Assembly: GCF_027595985.1 (NCBI RefSeq)
Contig: NC_073303.1
Coordinates: 101,820,320 to 101,884,319, forward strand
From: Sorex araneus
Lineage: Eukaryota; Chordata; Mammalia; Eulipotyphla; Soricidae
DNA length: 64,000 nt
Reading direction: 5' to 3'
Part shown: positions 35,683 through 45,696 of the stretch, in pieces
Position numbering within the stretch: the first letter of the stretch is position 1
How the letters are laid out: each line of letters begins with the position of its first letter
Notes under the pieces: model-generated
Databases searched by the model: none
Told to the model about the DNA's origin: nothing
What the model saw: the letters and a program-made list of their open reading frames with translations, nothing else
Translations under genes and position numbers: made by a program

Positions 35683-35949
35683 TCCTTTACATATTACTTG
35701 GATCTGTGTCCTTAATCCAGTGTGATCTCTGAAAGAACTGACAAGATTCTTAAAATCTTATATAGCTCTCTAGGGTCTCCCAGGACTAATAGAAAAAAAC
35801 TAGAATTTACCTTTAACAGAAAGCACAGAATTGCAATTATGTAATTTGATGTTTACAATGGTCTATTTTGTTAGACTCATCTGCATTTTCAAATTTAGGT
35901 CCTTAGCACTTGTCATAATGTTAAACACATGTTCAGTAGATATTTTATT

Positions 35950-36310
35950 TCTTCATATTTGAATAAAAATTTAGCTGGGTAAAGTATTCTTAGTAAGGCG
36001 TTCATTTCATTGAGTGTTTTCACTATATCCAACAACTGTCTTTGGGCCCAGAGGGTTTTGTTTGATAAATCAGTAGTAATTCTTAAGTATGCTCCTTGTA
36101 TATAATTTCCTTCTTTGATCTTGCTGCTTTCAATATTCTATCTCTATGGTTTTTGTCACTCTGATTAGGATGTGAATTTAACTGTTATTCTTCAGGCTTA
36201 CAGGATCTGGGTGCATGCACTCTTTACCTCTGGGAACTTGTTAGCAATGATGTCTTTGATTGTTGCTTTTTCATCAGGTGTTGGATAACATTGAGTTGTC
36301 CTTGCTCCTC
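35950..36310 (-). mobile_element. Probable L1 5'-region remnant, antisense
   Basis: CTTTGATCTTGCTGCTTTCA, ATATTCTATCTCTATGGTTT and the following CACTCTGATTAGGATGTG resemble, from memory, the antisense of the region upstream of ORF1 in older mammalian L1s. No coding integrity. Confidence 0.35.
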
Positions 36311-37330
36311 CTGCAGGGACCTTGGGTTTATTGAGTTACGCCCACAACAGTGCCCTTGAGGCACACCCAATTCCATCAGACACGGATAATCTTATATTGC
36401 TTTTCTCTTTCCTTTATGTCATTTGCATGGTTTAGTAATATCCTTTTTGTATAGACAGTAAGACAGTTTATCCTATGCTTTTGCAACATGGGAGTTAATT
36501 GACTTCAAATAATATTTACTCCTGGGTATCCATCATATTTACCTGACTTAAACCTCAGTTGCCCTTACTTCTTAACACCTCCAAAAGGAGGGTCTTGGCA
36601 AAGGGACTGGATGGACCCAGGGCAACCTGTAAGCTACCCTGGTATCGAAAGGGAACAAGCTAAGCACTTTAAGTATAATAAGTTAAGAGCATGGTCATGA
36701 AACAAACTCTGTCATGACTCAAAAAGAAGTAACTGAATACAGACCCTGTTGGGGTTAGGAAAGACTAACCTGACCTGAGGACTGTAGTCTAGGATATACA
36801 GCAAGATGTTCCTAGAAAGAGTCAACCTTTAAGCTTAATATATTTCTTACTGTGTCCATACAAAATGACTAGAAATATTAGTAAGAAGTAAATTCACTAA
36901 TTGTTTAAATGGATTTCTAGCTGAGGAAAGCAGAAAGCAATACACCCTAGATGGAATTCCTCCCTTAAGCGGATCGCCTAGTAATCTAGAGTGCTGAACC
37001 CTCAGATGAGATTTTGTCCTGGAGTTCATCTCCTAGAACTTCCCCTGAAAGAGTGGCTTTACCTTTGTTTGTTGTTTTGACAATGTTCAACCCCACCTGT
37101 GTGTGCCACACCCTTCATGATTTCTATATAACTATGCTGTATGAAAAGAGTGGGGACTATGATGAATATAGGGACTAGAGGAAAGCTAGAAAATAGAGGA
37201 CTTTGAGGAGTGTGAGGTGACTAGGAAGAGGAAATTACGATGACTGGGACTATAACCAAAACTACGACTATGATTGTGCAGTAAGAGGAGAGCTTGAACT
37301 ATGCTAGGGAGGAGAGAGAAATAAACTGAC
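36311..37330. other. Non-coding, no recognised feature
   Basis: No repeat or frame I can assign. Confidence 0.4.
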
Positions 37331-37339
37331 TACCAACCA

Positions 37340-37585
37340 GCCTGATAGCACAGCGGGTAGGGTGTTTGCTTTGCATGCAGCTGACCCAGATTTGATTTCT
37401 TCGCCCCTCTCGGAGAGCCCGGCAAGCTACCAAGAGAACCCCGCCCACACGGAAGAGCCTGGCAAGCTACCCATGGCGTATTCGATATGCCAAAAACAGT
37501 AACAACAAGTCTCAGAATGGAGACGTTACTGGTGCCCGCTGGAGAAAATCGATGAGCAACGGGATGACAGTGACAGTGATAGTGA
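37340..37585 (+). mobile_element. RTE-tailed SINE, short form, with 9-bp target duplication
   Basis: Nearly intact: GCCTGATAGCACAGCGGGTA head, box-B-like AGATTTGATTTCTTC, GGCGTATTCGATATGCCAAA, GGAGACGTTACTGGTGCCCG and CAACGGGATGACAGTGACAG, ending in GTGACAGTGATAGTGA repeats. It is flanked by TACCAACCA at 37331-37339 and 37586-37594. The short duplication and lack of poly-A contrast with the 13-19-bp duplications around the L1 insertions. Confidence 0.9.
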
Positions 37586-37770
37586 TACCAACCACTGTGA
37601 GACCCGGGGCCGAGTCTCTGTTTTGCTGTTTCCCCATCCTTTGTCTGTTGCCATGGGCCAGCAGGGGAAGCATTCTCAGCCACTGAACATTTGTTTCCTG
37701 CATGTACCCACACTTTTCTTTGGAAACTCACAATCAGGGTCACCTTCCTGAACCCTCAGAAACCCTGATG

Positions 37771-38408
37771 TTTTTTTTTAATTTTTATTAGTGAATCACT
37801 GTGAGGTAGTTACAAACTTATGAACTTTCATGTTTGCATTTTGTCTACATCCCTCCATCAGTGCCCATTCTCCTCCACCAATGTTCCCAGTATCCCTCCC
37901 ACCACTCCCACCCCAACACCGAACACCCCACCCTGCCTCTATGGCAGGACATTCCCTTTTGTTCTCTCTCCTGTTGGATGTTGTAGTTTGCAATAGAGGT
38001 ATTGAGTGGCCATCATGTTCGGTCTATAGTCTACTTTCGGCATGCAGCTTTCAACCCGAGTGGGTCCTCCCAACATTCTCTACTAGGTGTTCCCTTCTCT
38101 ATCTCAGCTGCCTTTTCCCACAGCATGTGAGGCCGGTTTCCAAGCTGTGAGGCAGACCTCCTGGTTCTTATCTCTACAATTCTTGGGTGTTAGCATCCCA
38201 TTCTGCTACTTTATATTCCACATATAAGTGTGATCTTCCTATGTCTGTCTCTTTCTTTCTGACTCATTTCACTCAACATGATACTTTCCATGTCTATACA
38301 CTTACATGCAAATTTTATGACTTCATCTTTTCTAACAGCCACATCGTATTCCATTGTGTAGATGTACCAAAGTTTCTTTAACCAGTCATCTGTCTTTGGG
38401 TACTCTGG
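37771..38408 (-). mobile_element. L1 3' end nested in an older L1, 13-bp target duplication
   Basis: The T-run (37771 on) is followed by the complement of the L1 3' UTR and the ORF2 C-terminus (minus frame includes TDDWLKKLWYIYTMEYDVA and MLSEMSQKERDRH). AGAAACCCTGATG occurs at 37758-37770 and 38409-38421, bracketing the insert. The target itself reads as L1 ORF1-like DNA, so two L1s are nested. A single open frame across the junction is accidental. Confidence 0.85.
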
Positions 38409-38770
38409 AGAAACCCTGATGATTCTTAGGCTGCTCCTCTTGAATTCATCCCAAAGCTCTCTGATCAATTGTGTGTTCATTTTGAGGATTTTCCCAATCT
38501 TCTGCTGTAATCTGGAGGTTTTCCTGACCTCATCATGAAAGATCACTGATTTTATTCTCAGTGGCTGTTAGTCTGCTGGTGAGACTGTCCAGTGAGTTTT
38601 TCATTTCACCTACTACGTTTCTCAGCTCTGTCATTTATACTTTTCTCATTTCTGTTCTCATATGCTCTTATGTTTTATTGGTGGTCTCTTCCATTGTTTC
38701 TTTGAGTTCCTTCAACCATTTTCCTGTAAATTTCTTATCAGAGTAGTTATATAGCTTGTTATTACCGGTT
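38409..38770 (-). mobile_element. Older L1 ORF1 region, antisense
   Basis: The minus-strand frame from 38546 contains LQQKIGKILKMNTQL and ELWDEFKRSSLRIIRVSPE. This resembles the L1 ORF1 segment (E-(I/L)WD...R-LRIIG-PE in other mammals) that joins the coiled coil to the RNA-binding domain. Further 5' sequence is degraded. Confidence 0.65.
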
Positions 38771-38887
38771 GAGGTGCTCTGGCTGGGCTACCAACATCAT
38801 TCACTAAGCACGGTAAGGTTCTGCATTGTTTTCCCATTGTGATGTTTGAAGTTGTTTCTTGTAAGTTTTTGTGTGGCTAGATAACTA

Positions 38888-39350
38888 CTACGCCTCAGAG
38901 ACCCAGGCCCTAAGAAAGCAGGATGAGAATGCTATTCAGGTCTTCCAAAGAGGAATGGAAAGAGTTATGCTTTAAGTATCACGTTTCACTCAAGTGAGAG
39001 AAAGAATCTGGAGTTCCGACCTCCGTGGACAATCAAGAATCAGGGATGCTGTCTCATTTGCCAAGGCGTCAAAAATCAGATGGGCTGGACATATAATGTG
39101 ATTCAGAGATGAACACTGAACTAGAGCTGTTACTGACTGGATTCCACGGGACATCAAAAGACCGTGTGGTCGCCCAACTACGAGATGGTCAGACTTCTTC
39201 ATCAAAACCCTGAATGAACGATTTGAGGCTCTTCCTGTTCCTGGAGTGAGCAGATACCATTGGGCTACACTAGCATGTGACAGGGACAAATGGAGACGTT
39301 ACTGGTGCAAACTCGAGCAAATCAAAAATCAATGGGATGACAAGTGATAT
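38888..39350 (+). mobile_element. RTE-clade LINE 3' end, 5'-truncated, 10-bp target duplication
   Basis: Decodes with frame breaks to the RTE C-terminal region: ETQALRKQDENAI, QVRERIW/SSDLRG, AKASKIRWAGHIM-like and DKWRRYW-LEQI motifs. The ORF ends at GATGACAAGTGA. The 3' UTR is essentially absent. It is flanked by TAGATAACTA at 38878-38887 and 39351-39360. It matches 42087-42540 of the larger copy closely by eye. Confidence 0.92.
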
Positions 39351-39561
39351 TAGATAACTATAATTAAGATGTTTTTGTATGCTCACAGTGAGTTATGAAG
39401 AGGTGTCAAAATGTGTGGCTCTGGAGTGGCTCTTTGTAGGCAGGAATAATACTTACCTGGGGGAGTGGGATGGTGATCCTACTAGCACCAATTGCCAGCT
39501 GCTGCTACTGGGTTCATCTCAGTGTCTAGATATTTGTTATATACCTGAAGATCAATGGAAT

Positions 39562-39752
39562 CATTTTTTATTGGTGGGTACAGGGGGTTAAACCACATCC
39601 AGCTATGCTCATGGGCTACTTCTGGTCTACACTCAGACTCAGGAGTCATTTTCAAAAGTTCTCCGGAGATCATGCAGTACCAGGGATTAAACCTGGCTGA
39701 GCTGCATGCTATAGCAAGCACCTTAACACCTCTACTATCTCTCTAGTCCCAA
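39562..39752 (-). mobile_element. A-tailed SINE, antisense, diverged
   Basis: GCTATGCTCATGGGCTACTT, CTGGTCTACACTCAGACTCA, GGAGTCATTTTCAAAAGTTC, CAGGGATTAAACCTGGCTGA (box B complement) and CTACTATCTCTCTAGTCCC. Confidence 0.75.
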
Positions 39753-39860
39753 ATCAAAATCTTTTAGAGAAAATAAATTAAAAATTCAAACACAGGTATT
39801 CTTAAAATGTTCCTGAAATTCAGACAATGAATGAGAACTTTATATATTTGTACATGTTTA

Positions 39861-41733
39861 TTTGGTGTTATGAGAGCGATGTCATCAGTGAAGTGGAGGT
39901 GCTGTAATTGCCAACCATCTATCTTCACTCCCATTCCTTCCCATTCCACTCGTCACATGATGTTGTCGAGGGCGGCACTGAAGAGTTTCGGTGAAATGGT
40001 ATCACCCTGCCGCACCCCTCTCTTTACATCAATGATCATTTCCTTGTAGAATGGTGAGATCCTGGTGGTGAATCCACAATACAGCTCACGGAGGATTTTG
40101 ATATACTGAGTTTGGACGCTCTGTTTGGCCAGGGCTTCAATGACCACCTCAGTCTCAACAGAATCGAAGGCCATCTTTAAGTCAATGAACATTAGACAGA
40201 GCGGCTTCTTGGTCTCTCACAAAACTTCAATGAGTTTGGTCACTGTGTGGATATGGTCTATCGTGCTGAATCCCCTTCGGAACCCGGCTTGCTCGCATGG
40301 TTGTCCTTCGTGTTATCCTAGTGTTTTGCCTATTCTATTCAGGATGACATGAGTGAACAACTTGTAGACAGACAGCAGGCAGATTGGGCGATAGTTGCCG
40401 ATGTCGTGGATGTCTCCCTTATTGTACAACAGAATGGTCCCACTGGTTTTCCACTGAGAAAGAACCTTGCATTCAGACAGGTAGCATGTGAAGAGTTGGG
40501 CCAGTATTGATGAGTGCTGGCGGCAGATTCTTCAGGTGTTCAGGTCTGACCTTGTCTGGACCAGGTACTGTTTGTGTCTTTACCAACAAAATGGCGTGTC
40601 AGATTTCAGAAGGGAGAACGTTGGGAACAACATATCCATCCTGTGGAATTTGGTATGTGGGCAGGTGGACAAAGCTGTCAAAGAGATCTGAGTAGAAGTC
40701 GTGAATAATCCTCTCCATTGCCTTTCTGGAAGAAGTGATAGATCCATCGGGATGTCGGGGGGCAGTCATCTTGGTCTTGTAGTTGGCAAAGGACAGACGA
40801 GCGTTGTGAATACTTTTCCCGGCCTCTTCTGCACTGGCCAACACTGCTGCTCTTCTCTCTTTGAGGTCTTCCTTTATCGCATCTCTGCACAGCTTTGTGA
40901 GCTTGGATGTTAGCTTGTGGTTGCCTGAGGCTCATTCCAAACCACGTTGATGAATGAGCTCAAGAGTTTCCGAAGACAGGCATCTATTTGTGGCTTTCTC
41001 ACTCTCGGCATTCTTTGCACAGACATGAAGGTGTTGAACCAGTGGATCGTATTCCCCATCGATGTTGTCAAGGATGGCATCTTCCCACATTGCTGCAGTA
41101 GTGCCAAAGAGCTCCCAGTTGGTGGTCATTCTGGGAGTTGCCTTCTTAGACTCAAATTTTGCAGACTTTTCTCCCCTCTATGTGAAGTAGAATTTTGGTC
41201 CTATCCCATTTGGAATTTTGGGACAACAGTGACATCGGTCAGGCAAAACCTTCGATTGAATATGATGTGGTCAATTTCATTGTGGAACTGTCCACCGGGA
41301 GACTCCCATGTCCAGCGTTTAGATTCGACCTTCTGGAACTGTGAGTTACCATGGATGTTCTTGGTCGACATGATGAATTCCGACAGTCTCTCATTCCTGA
41401 TCTTTCCATTCTAGGCCATGTTTCCCAATGTGGAGTTCTTCAGGTGATCTTCTTGGACCTATCTTGGCATTAAAATCACCAACAGTGATCTTGTAGGTGT
41501 GGTCTTCTTTATAGAACTTCTCCAGTTCCATGTAGAACCTCTCAATTTCTTCTTCATCGTAGTTGGAAGTTGGTGCGTAGAAAATGAAGATAGAAACTGC
41601 AGGCAGTGAGCCACATCTATTCAAGCCACATCTATTCAAGCTAATCGTCCAATTCAGGTTGTTAGGCATTCGAATGAATCGATGCTCATGGCCAAGTTCG
41701 TGTTGACAAGGACACCAATTCCACCAATGCATT
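39861..41733 (-). mobile_element. RTE-clade LINE, inverted 5' segment (endonuclease to reverse transcriptase)
   Basis: Read on the minus strand from 41733 downward, the order is endonuclease then reverse transcriptase. Endonuclease motifs are FIFYAPTSNYDEEEIERFY, VGDFNAKIGPRR, HGNSQFQ and WTWESPGGQFHNEIDHIIF. The central region follows (SEIR..., NYRPICLLSV-like). Reverse transcriptase motifs are MFIDLKMAFDSVETE, GFTTRISPFYKEMI, KRGVRQGDTISPKLFSAAL and finally FTDDIALITPNK. The catalytic FADD appears as FTDD. Several frameshifts are present and the endonuclease N-terminus is missing. A 16-bp local duplication (CCACATCTATTCAAG) lies near 41618-41640. The element is inactive. Confidence 0.92.
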
Positions 41734-42560
41734 GGTTCTCATAACACCAAACATTAGCCAAACGGCACAAATGCTGGCCGACTTCGACCACGAGTGTGGA
41801 GAGGTCGGATTGCAGCTGAATCTCCAGAAGATGATGTTCATGAAAAACGAACTGGTCCCTGAAGCTCCATTTGCTCTCAATGGAACGAACATCTCCGAAT
41901 GCAGCAGCTATGTGTATACCTGGGTCGAGAAATCAACACGAGGAACGACTTGGTGCCAGAACTATGCAGGAGGAAGATAGCAGTGTGGAATGCATTCAAG
42001 AGCATTGAAAAAGTGGTTAAGAGAATGAAGAACCTCCAACTCTGGGCACATCTTTTCGATTCCACCGTGCTTCCTGCACTAACATATGCCTCAGAGACCT
42101 GGGCCCTACGCAAACAGGATGAGAATGCTATTAGGGTATCCCAAAGAGGAATCGAAAGAGCTATGCCTGGAATATCATGTCTCACTCAAGTGAGAGAAGG
42201 AATCCGGAGTTCTGACCTCCGTCGACGGTCAAAAATCAGGGATGCTGTCTCGTTTGCCAAGGCATCAAAAATGAGATGGGCCGGTCATGTAATGTAATGT
42301 GATTTAGAGACGACCGCTGGACTAGAGCTGTTATTGACTGGATTCCATGGGACGTCAGAAGACCTCGTGGCCGCCCACCAACTAGATGGTCAGATTTCTT
42401 CGTCAAATCCCTGAATGAACAATTTGTGACTCTTCCTGTTCCTGGAGCAAACAGATATCATTGGGCTGCACTAGCACACGACAGGGACAAATGGAGACGT
42501 TACTGGCGCCCGCTCGAGCAAATTGAAGATCAATGGGACTACAAGTGACAAGTGACAAGT
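41734..42560 (+). mobile_element. RTE-clade LINE, 3' segment in opposite orientation
   Basis: Starts at VLITPNISQTAQMLADFD, exactly where the inverted segment ends in element coordinates. It continues through LQLNLQKMMFMKNEL, ALNGTNISECSSYVY, LFDSTVLPALTYASETWAL, LTQVREGIRSSDLRR, AKASKMRWAGHVM and DKWRRYWRPLEQI to a stop. Short TGACAAG repeats take the place of a 3' UTR. About 15 bases (TCTCATAACACCAAA) are present at both breakpoints. The geometry matches twin priming. Confidence 0.92.
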
Positions 42561-42664
42561 GATACATATTTAGTTATACATATATGTAACACTGTGTACA
42601 TATGTTTTATTTATATATTCAAAAAAAGAAAATATTCTATCAACTTTTGATGTTTGAATTAAAC

Positions 42665-44075
42665 AAACTTAAATTTGAATTCTGATTCCATTTTTTCCAA
42701 GCAAAAACATTAGGAGATTCTTTATTATATAAAATAAAAATTCAGTTATTTTCACTAAACACATCAGATAAATGATTGATATCCAGGACCTGTAAATACA
42801 AAGGTCAAGCAAAAAAAGGAAATCTAAAAGCCTCATCAAAAAATGAGGAGAGAAAATGAACAGACACTCTCCGTGGAAGACCAACAAGTGGCCAACAGGC
42901 ACATTAAAATATGCTTATCATCACTTTTTAGGGAAATCCAAATCAGGACGACAATGAGATATTGTCTTACACCAGTGAGAACGGCACATATCAAAAATAC
43001 TGGGAACAATCTCTGTTGGCAGGGATGTGATGTAAAAGGAACCCTGTCCACTGCTGATAGGAATATTGTTTAGCTCAATCCTTTGGAAAACAGTATGGAA
43101 GGCACCCAGTAAACTCAGAATTGAACTTTCATATGACCCAGCAATTCTATTTTAGGTATCTATCCCCAGGACAGAAGAAACTTTCATTCAAAAGAACATG
43201 TGAATGCCATTATTTATTATAGCACTCAGTACAATAGCTAAGATTTGTAATCAACTAGTTGTATAACAACATATAAGTGAATCATAAAGTGGTGTGTGTA
43301 TGTGATGGAATACTATACAGCTGTGAGAAATGATGAAACTATATAGTTTGCAGCATAATGATGAAGATTGAAGATACCATGTTAAATCAAGTAAGCCAAA
43401 AGGTTATACACAGGTTAATGTCACTTGTATGTGGTATTTAGAATAACTTAATGAGGGAATGCAATATTTTAAAGGGGGATACACAGATAAACCTTGTCCC
43501 CAGAATATAGGGAGGAGAAGGAAAGAAAGAGTAGAGGGTGAGAAGAGACAGATGAGAAGAATGGGGATTAAGCCAGGGGATTTAGGTACAAAGGTGGTGT
43601 TAAGGAATGATAGAGCCAAATATACAAACCACAGAATCAACAACACTGAAACTAAGGGACCCAAACTTTAAGAACTGATGGGGGCTGGAATGATAGCACA
43701 TCGGGTAGGGCATTTGTCTTGCATGAGGCAAATCCTGGTTCCATTCCCAGCATCCCATATGGTCCCCCGAGCATCGCCAGGAGTGATTCCTGACTGCAGA
43801 GCCAGTAGTAACCCCTGAACATCGCCGGGTGTGACCCAACAAAACAAGCAAAAGAACTTAAAAAGGTGTCTGTTTAAGAAGGCAGGCTGAGTCTGTGTGT
43901 CTGGGAGGGAAGGGAAGGTGAAAGGTGGGGAAGGGGAAAATAAGGGAGGAAATCTGGGAATACTGGTGGAAGTAATTTGACACTGGTGGTGGGTTTTGTA
44001 CTGCAACATTGAATGTCTAAAACTAAAGTATGAATAACCTTAGAAATCACTGTGCCTTAATTTAAAAAAAATTCA
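42665..44075 (+). mobile_element. Old L1 3' end, interrupted by a SINE
   Basis: The frame 42843-43073 is an ORF2 C-terminal fragment (VEDQQVANRHIKICLSSLF, TTMRYCLTPVRTAHIK, NLCWQG). Degraded ORF2 end and 3' UTR follow to GAAATCACTGTGCCTTAATT. The A-tailed SINE at 43.68 kb lies inside its 3' UTR. More diverged than the L1 at 20.8 kb. Confidence 0.8.
43680..43858 (+). mobile_element. A-tailed SINE inserted in an L1 3' UTR
   Basis: GGGGCTGGAATGATAGCACA head, TCGGGTAGGGCATTTGTCTT, CATCCCATATGGTCCCCCGA, CGCCAGGAGTGATTCCTGAC, GTAACCCCTGAACATCGCCG and GGTGTGACCCAACAAAAC. Well preserved, hence younger than its L1 host. Confidence 0.9.
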
Positions 44076-44389
44076 GCAATTTACCATTGGTTTACAAAAC
44101 TATTGAATTTCAGGAATTCAGTTTTACTTTGTCAGTCCCACTAAACGAATGTCTTCCCAACATAGTTCCCTATACATTCCTGCTACCTCCCTTTCCCTTT
44201 CCTCCTAGAAACCACAGTAGTCTTTATTGGATCTAAGAGGTTCAGTTGTTTTCCCATTTACTTGCTTTGCTTATTTATATTTAACATGTGAGTGAAATCA
44301 TCATTTCACTTCTTAAATATCTCATTTTGCATACTCGATGCAAATTTCAACCATCTTGTCACCAAAAAAAAGGGGGGGAGCACAAATTC

Positions 44390-44570
44390 AGGGCCAGAGA
44401 GATAGTAAAGGGATTAACACACATGGGATTTACACACAGTAAAGTGATTAACAAGCTTGACATGTGGCTAACCACAGTTAGATCCCTGAAACCTCTTAGT
44501 TTCCCCAAGGATCAAAAGATGTAGCCCTGAAAACCTCTGAGGGCCATCCTGTGTGGCCCTAGAATCCTCA
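44390..44570 (+). mobile_element. Diverged A-tailed SINE
   Basis: CAGGGCCAGAGAGATAGTAA head, a small internal repetition (TTAACACACATGGG / TTAACAAGCTTGACATG), then AACCACAGTTAGATCCCTGA (box B) and a heavily diverged 3' half. Confidence 0.5.
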
Positions 44571-44762
44571 AACATTAACAGGATGGCCTGGGTTCTCCAC
44601 TGGACCACAGGGTCTTGGGACCTCACAATAAACCCCTTACCCAGTTGTCTAAGAATCTCTGGGAAAAGCCCCCTAGGCACCCTGTATACCATTTTGGGAC
44701 CCCAAGAAAAGACATAATATTTTTTAATAAGAGACTGACAATCTGAACAGAATTTCATTGAA

Positions 44763-44781
44763 ACACACACACACACACACA
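44763..44781. repeat. Short (CA)n run
   Basis: About nine CA units. Confidence 0.9.
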
Positions 44782-44921
44782 AACTTCTTTATCTTGTTAT
44801 CTATTTATGAGCATTTAGGTTGTTATTATATTTGGTTTATGATTAATGCTATTTAAACATAGGGGTGCAAGTATCATTTTGAATCAGTGTTTTCAATTCC
44901 TTCATAAAAATACCTAGGAAG

Positions 44922-45696
44922 AACAGCCATAATCCCAGAGGCACACAAACCAACTTTGGAACCCAGCAGTTTCTGGCAGAAATCCTTCTAGACTGAACTA
45001 AGTTATGGTCCCGTGCTGCCCCAGGGGGAACGGGTGTTGTCCCTTTCACCATCTCCCTTCAGTGGCAGCATGGTGACCGCCATCTTTCAGAGCCTATTGG
45101 ACAGAGGTATGAGTTTGCTGTGAGGGGGAAATCTCAGGATGCGGGGGCAGAACCAGTGCTGCTCCCCACCCAGATGAGACCCCGAGTGGCCACCCACGAA
45201 CTGCTCCTCCGCTCCTGAACAGCCATGATCCTAAAGGCACACAAACCAACTTTGGAACCCAGCAGTGTCTGGAAGAAATCCCTCTGAACTTAATTACTAA
45301 AATACCAGAAATCCAAAACTGCGCTGTCACTGTTGTGGCCGCACAACATCATATACTCTTCATTATCAGCAATAGAAAATTAATTATTAAATGATGCCTT
45401 TTTGGCAGGTCTGATTGTTGGGGGAAAATTCCAAATAACAATAATGGGTTTTCTGTCAAAACATTGAATGTAATCAAAGTAGAGAGTAAAGTGAAAAATC
45501 ATCTGCCACACAGGCAGGGTGGGGGGTGGGATGGGAGATATACGGGGTTCTTGGTGGTGGAATATGTGCACTGGTGAAGAGATGGGTGTTTGCTCATTGT
45601 ATGAATGAGACTTACACCTGAAAGTTTTGTAACTTCTCATGGTGATTCAATAATAAATAAATAAATAAATATTTTAAAAATTTAAAAAATTTTTTT
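44922..45696 (+). mobile_element. Complete composite L1-tailed element with 16-bp target duplication
   Basis: Bounded by AAAAATACCTAGGAAG at 44906-44921 and 45697-45712. It starts AACAGCCATAATCCCAGAGG. The same start phrase recurs at about 45217 (GAACAGCCATGATCCTAAAG...CCAACTTTGGAACCCAGCAG), giving a tandem head of about 296 bp. The end is an L1-3'-UTR-like tail (GCAGGGTGGGGGGTGGG, GTGCACTGGTGAAGAGATGG, CTCATGGTGATTCAATAATA) and an A-rich run. There is no coding capacity. The target duplication and A-tail show L1 machinery was used. Confidence 0.82.

Noticed and set aside
38211..38546. Internally deleted or spliced L1 with ORF1 fused to ORF2
   Set aside because: A 13-bp duplication brackets only the ORF2/3' UTR part, so the join is a nested insertion.
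39450..39482. ATACTTACCTGG followed by GGGAG, resembling the 5' end of U1 snRNA
   Set aside because: Similarity covers only about 30 bases and the following U1 sequence is absent. Too short to call a pseudogene.
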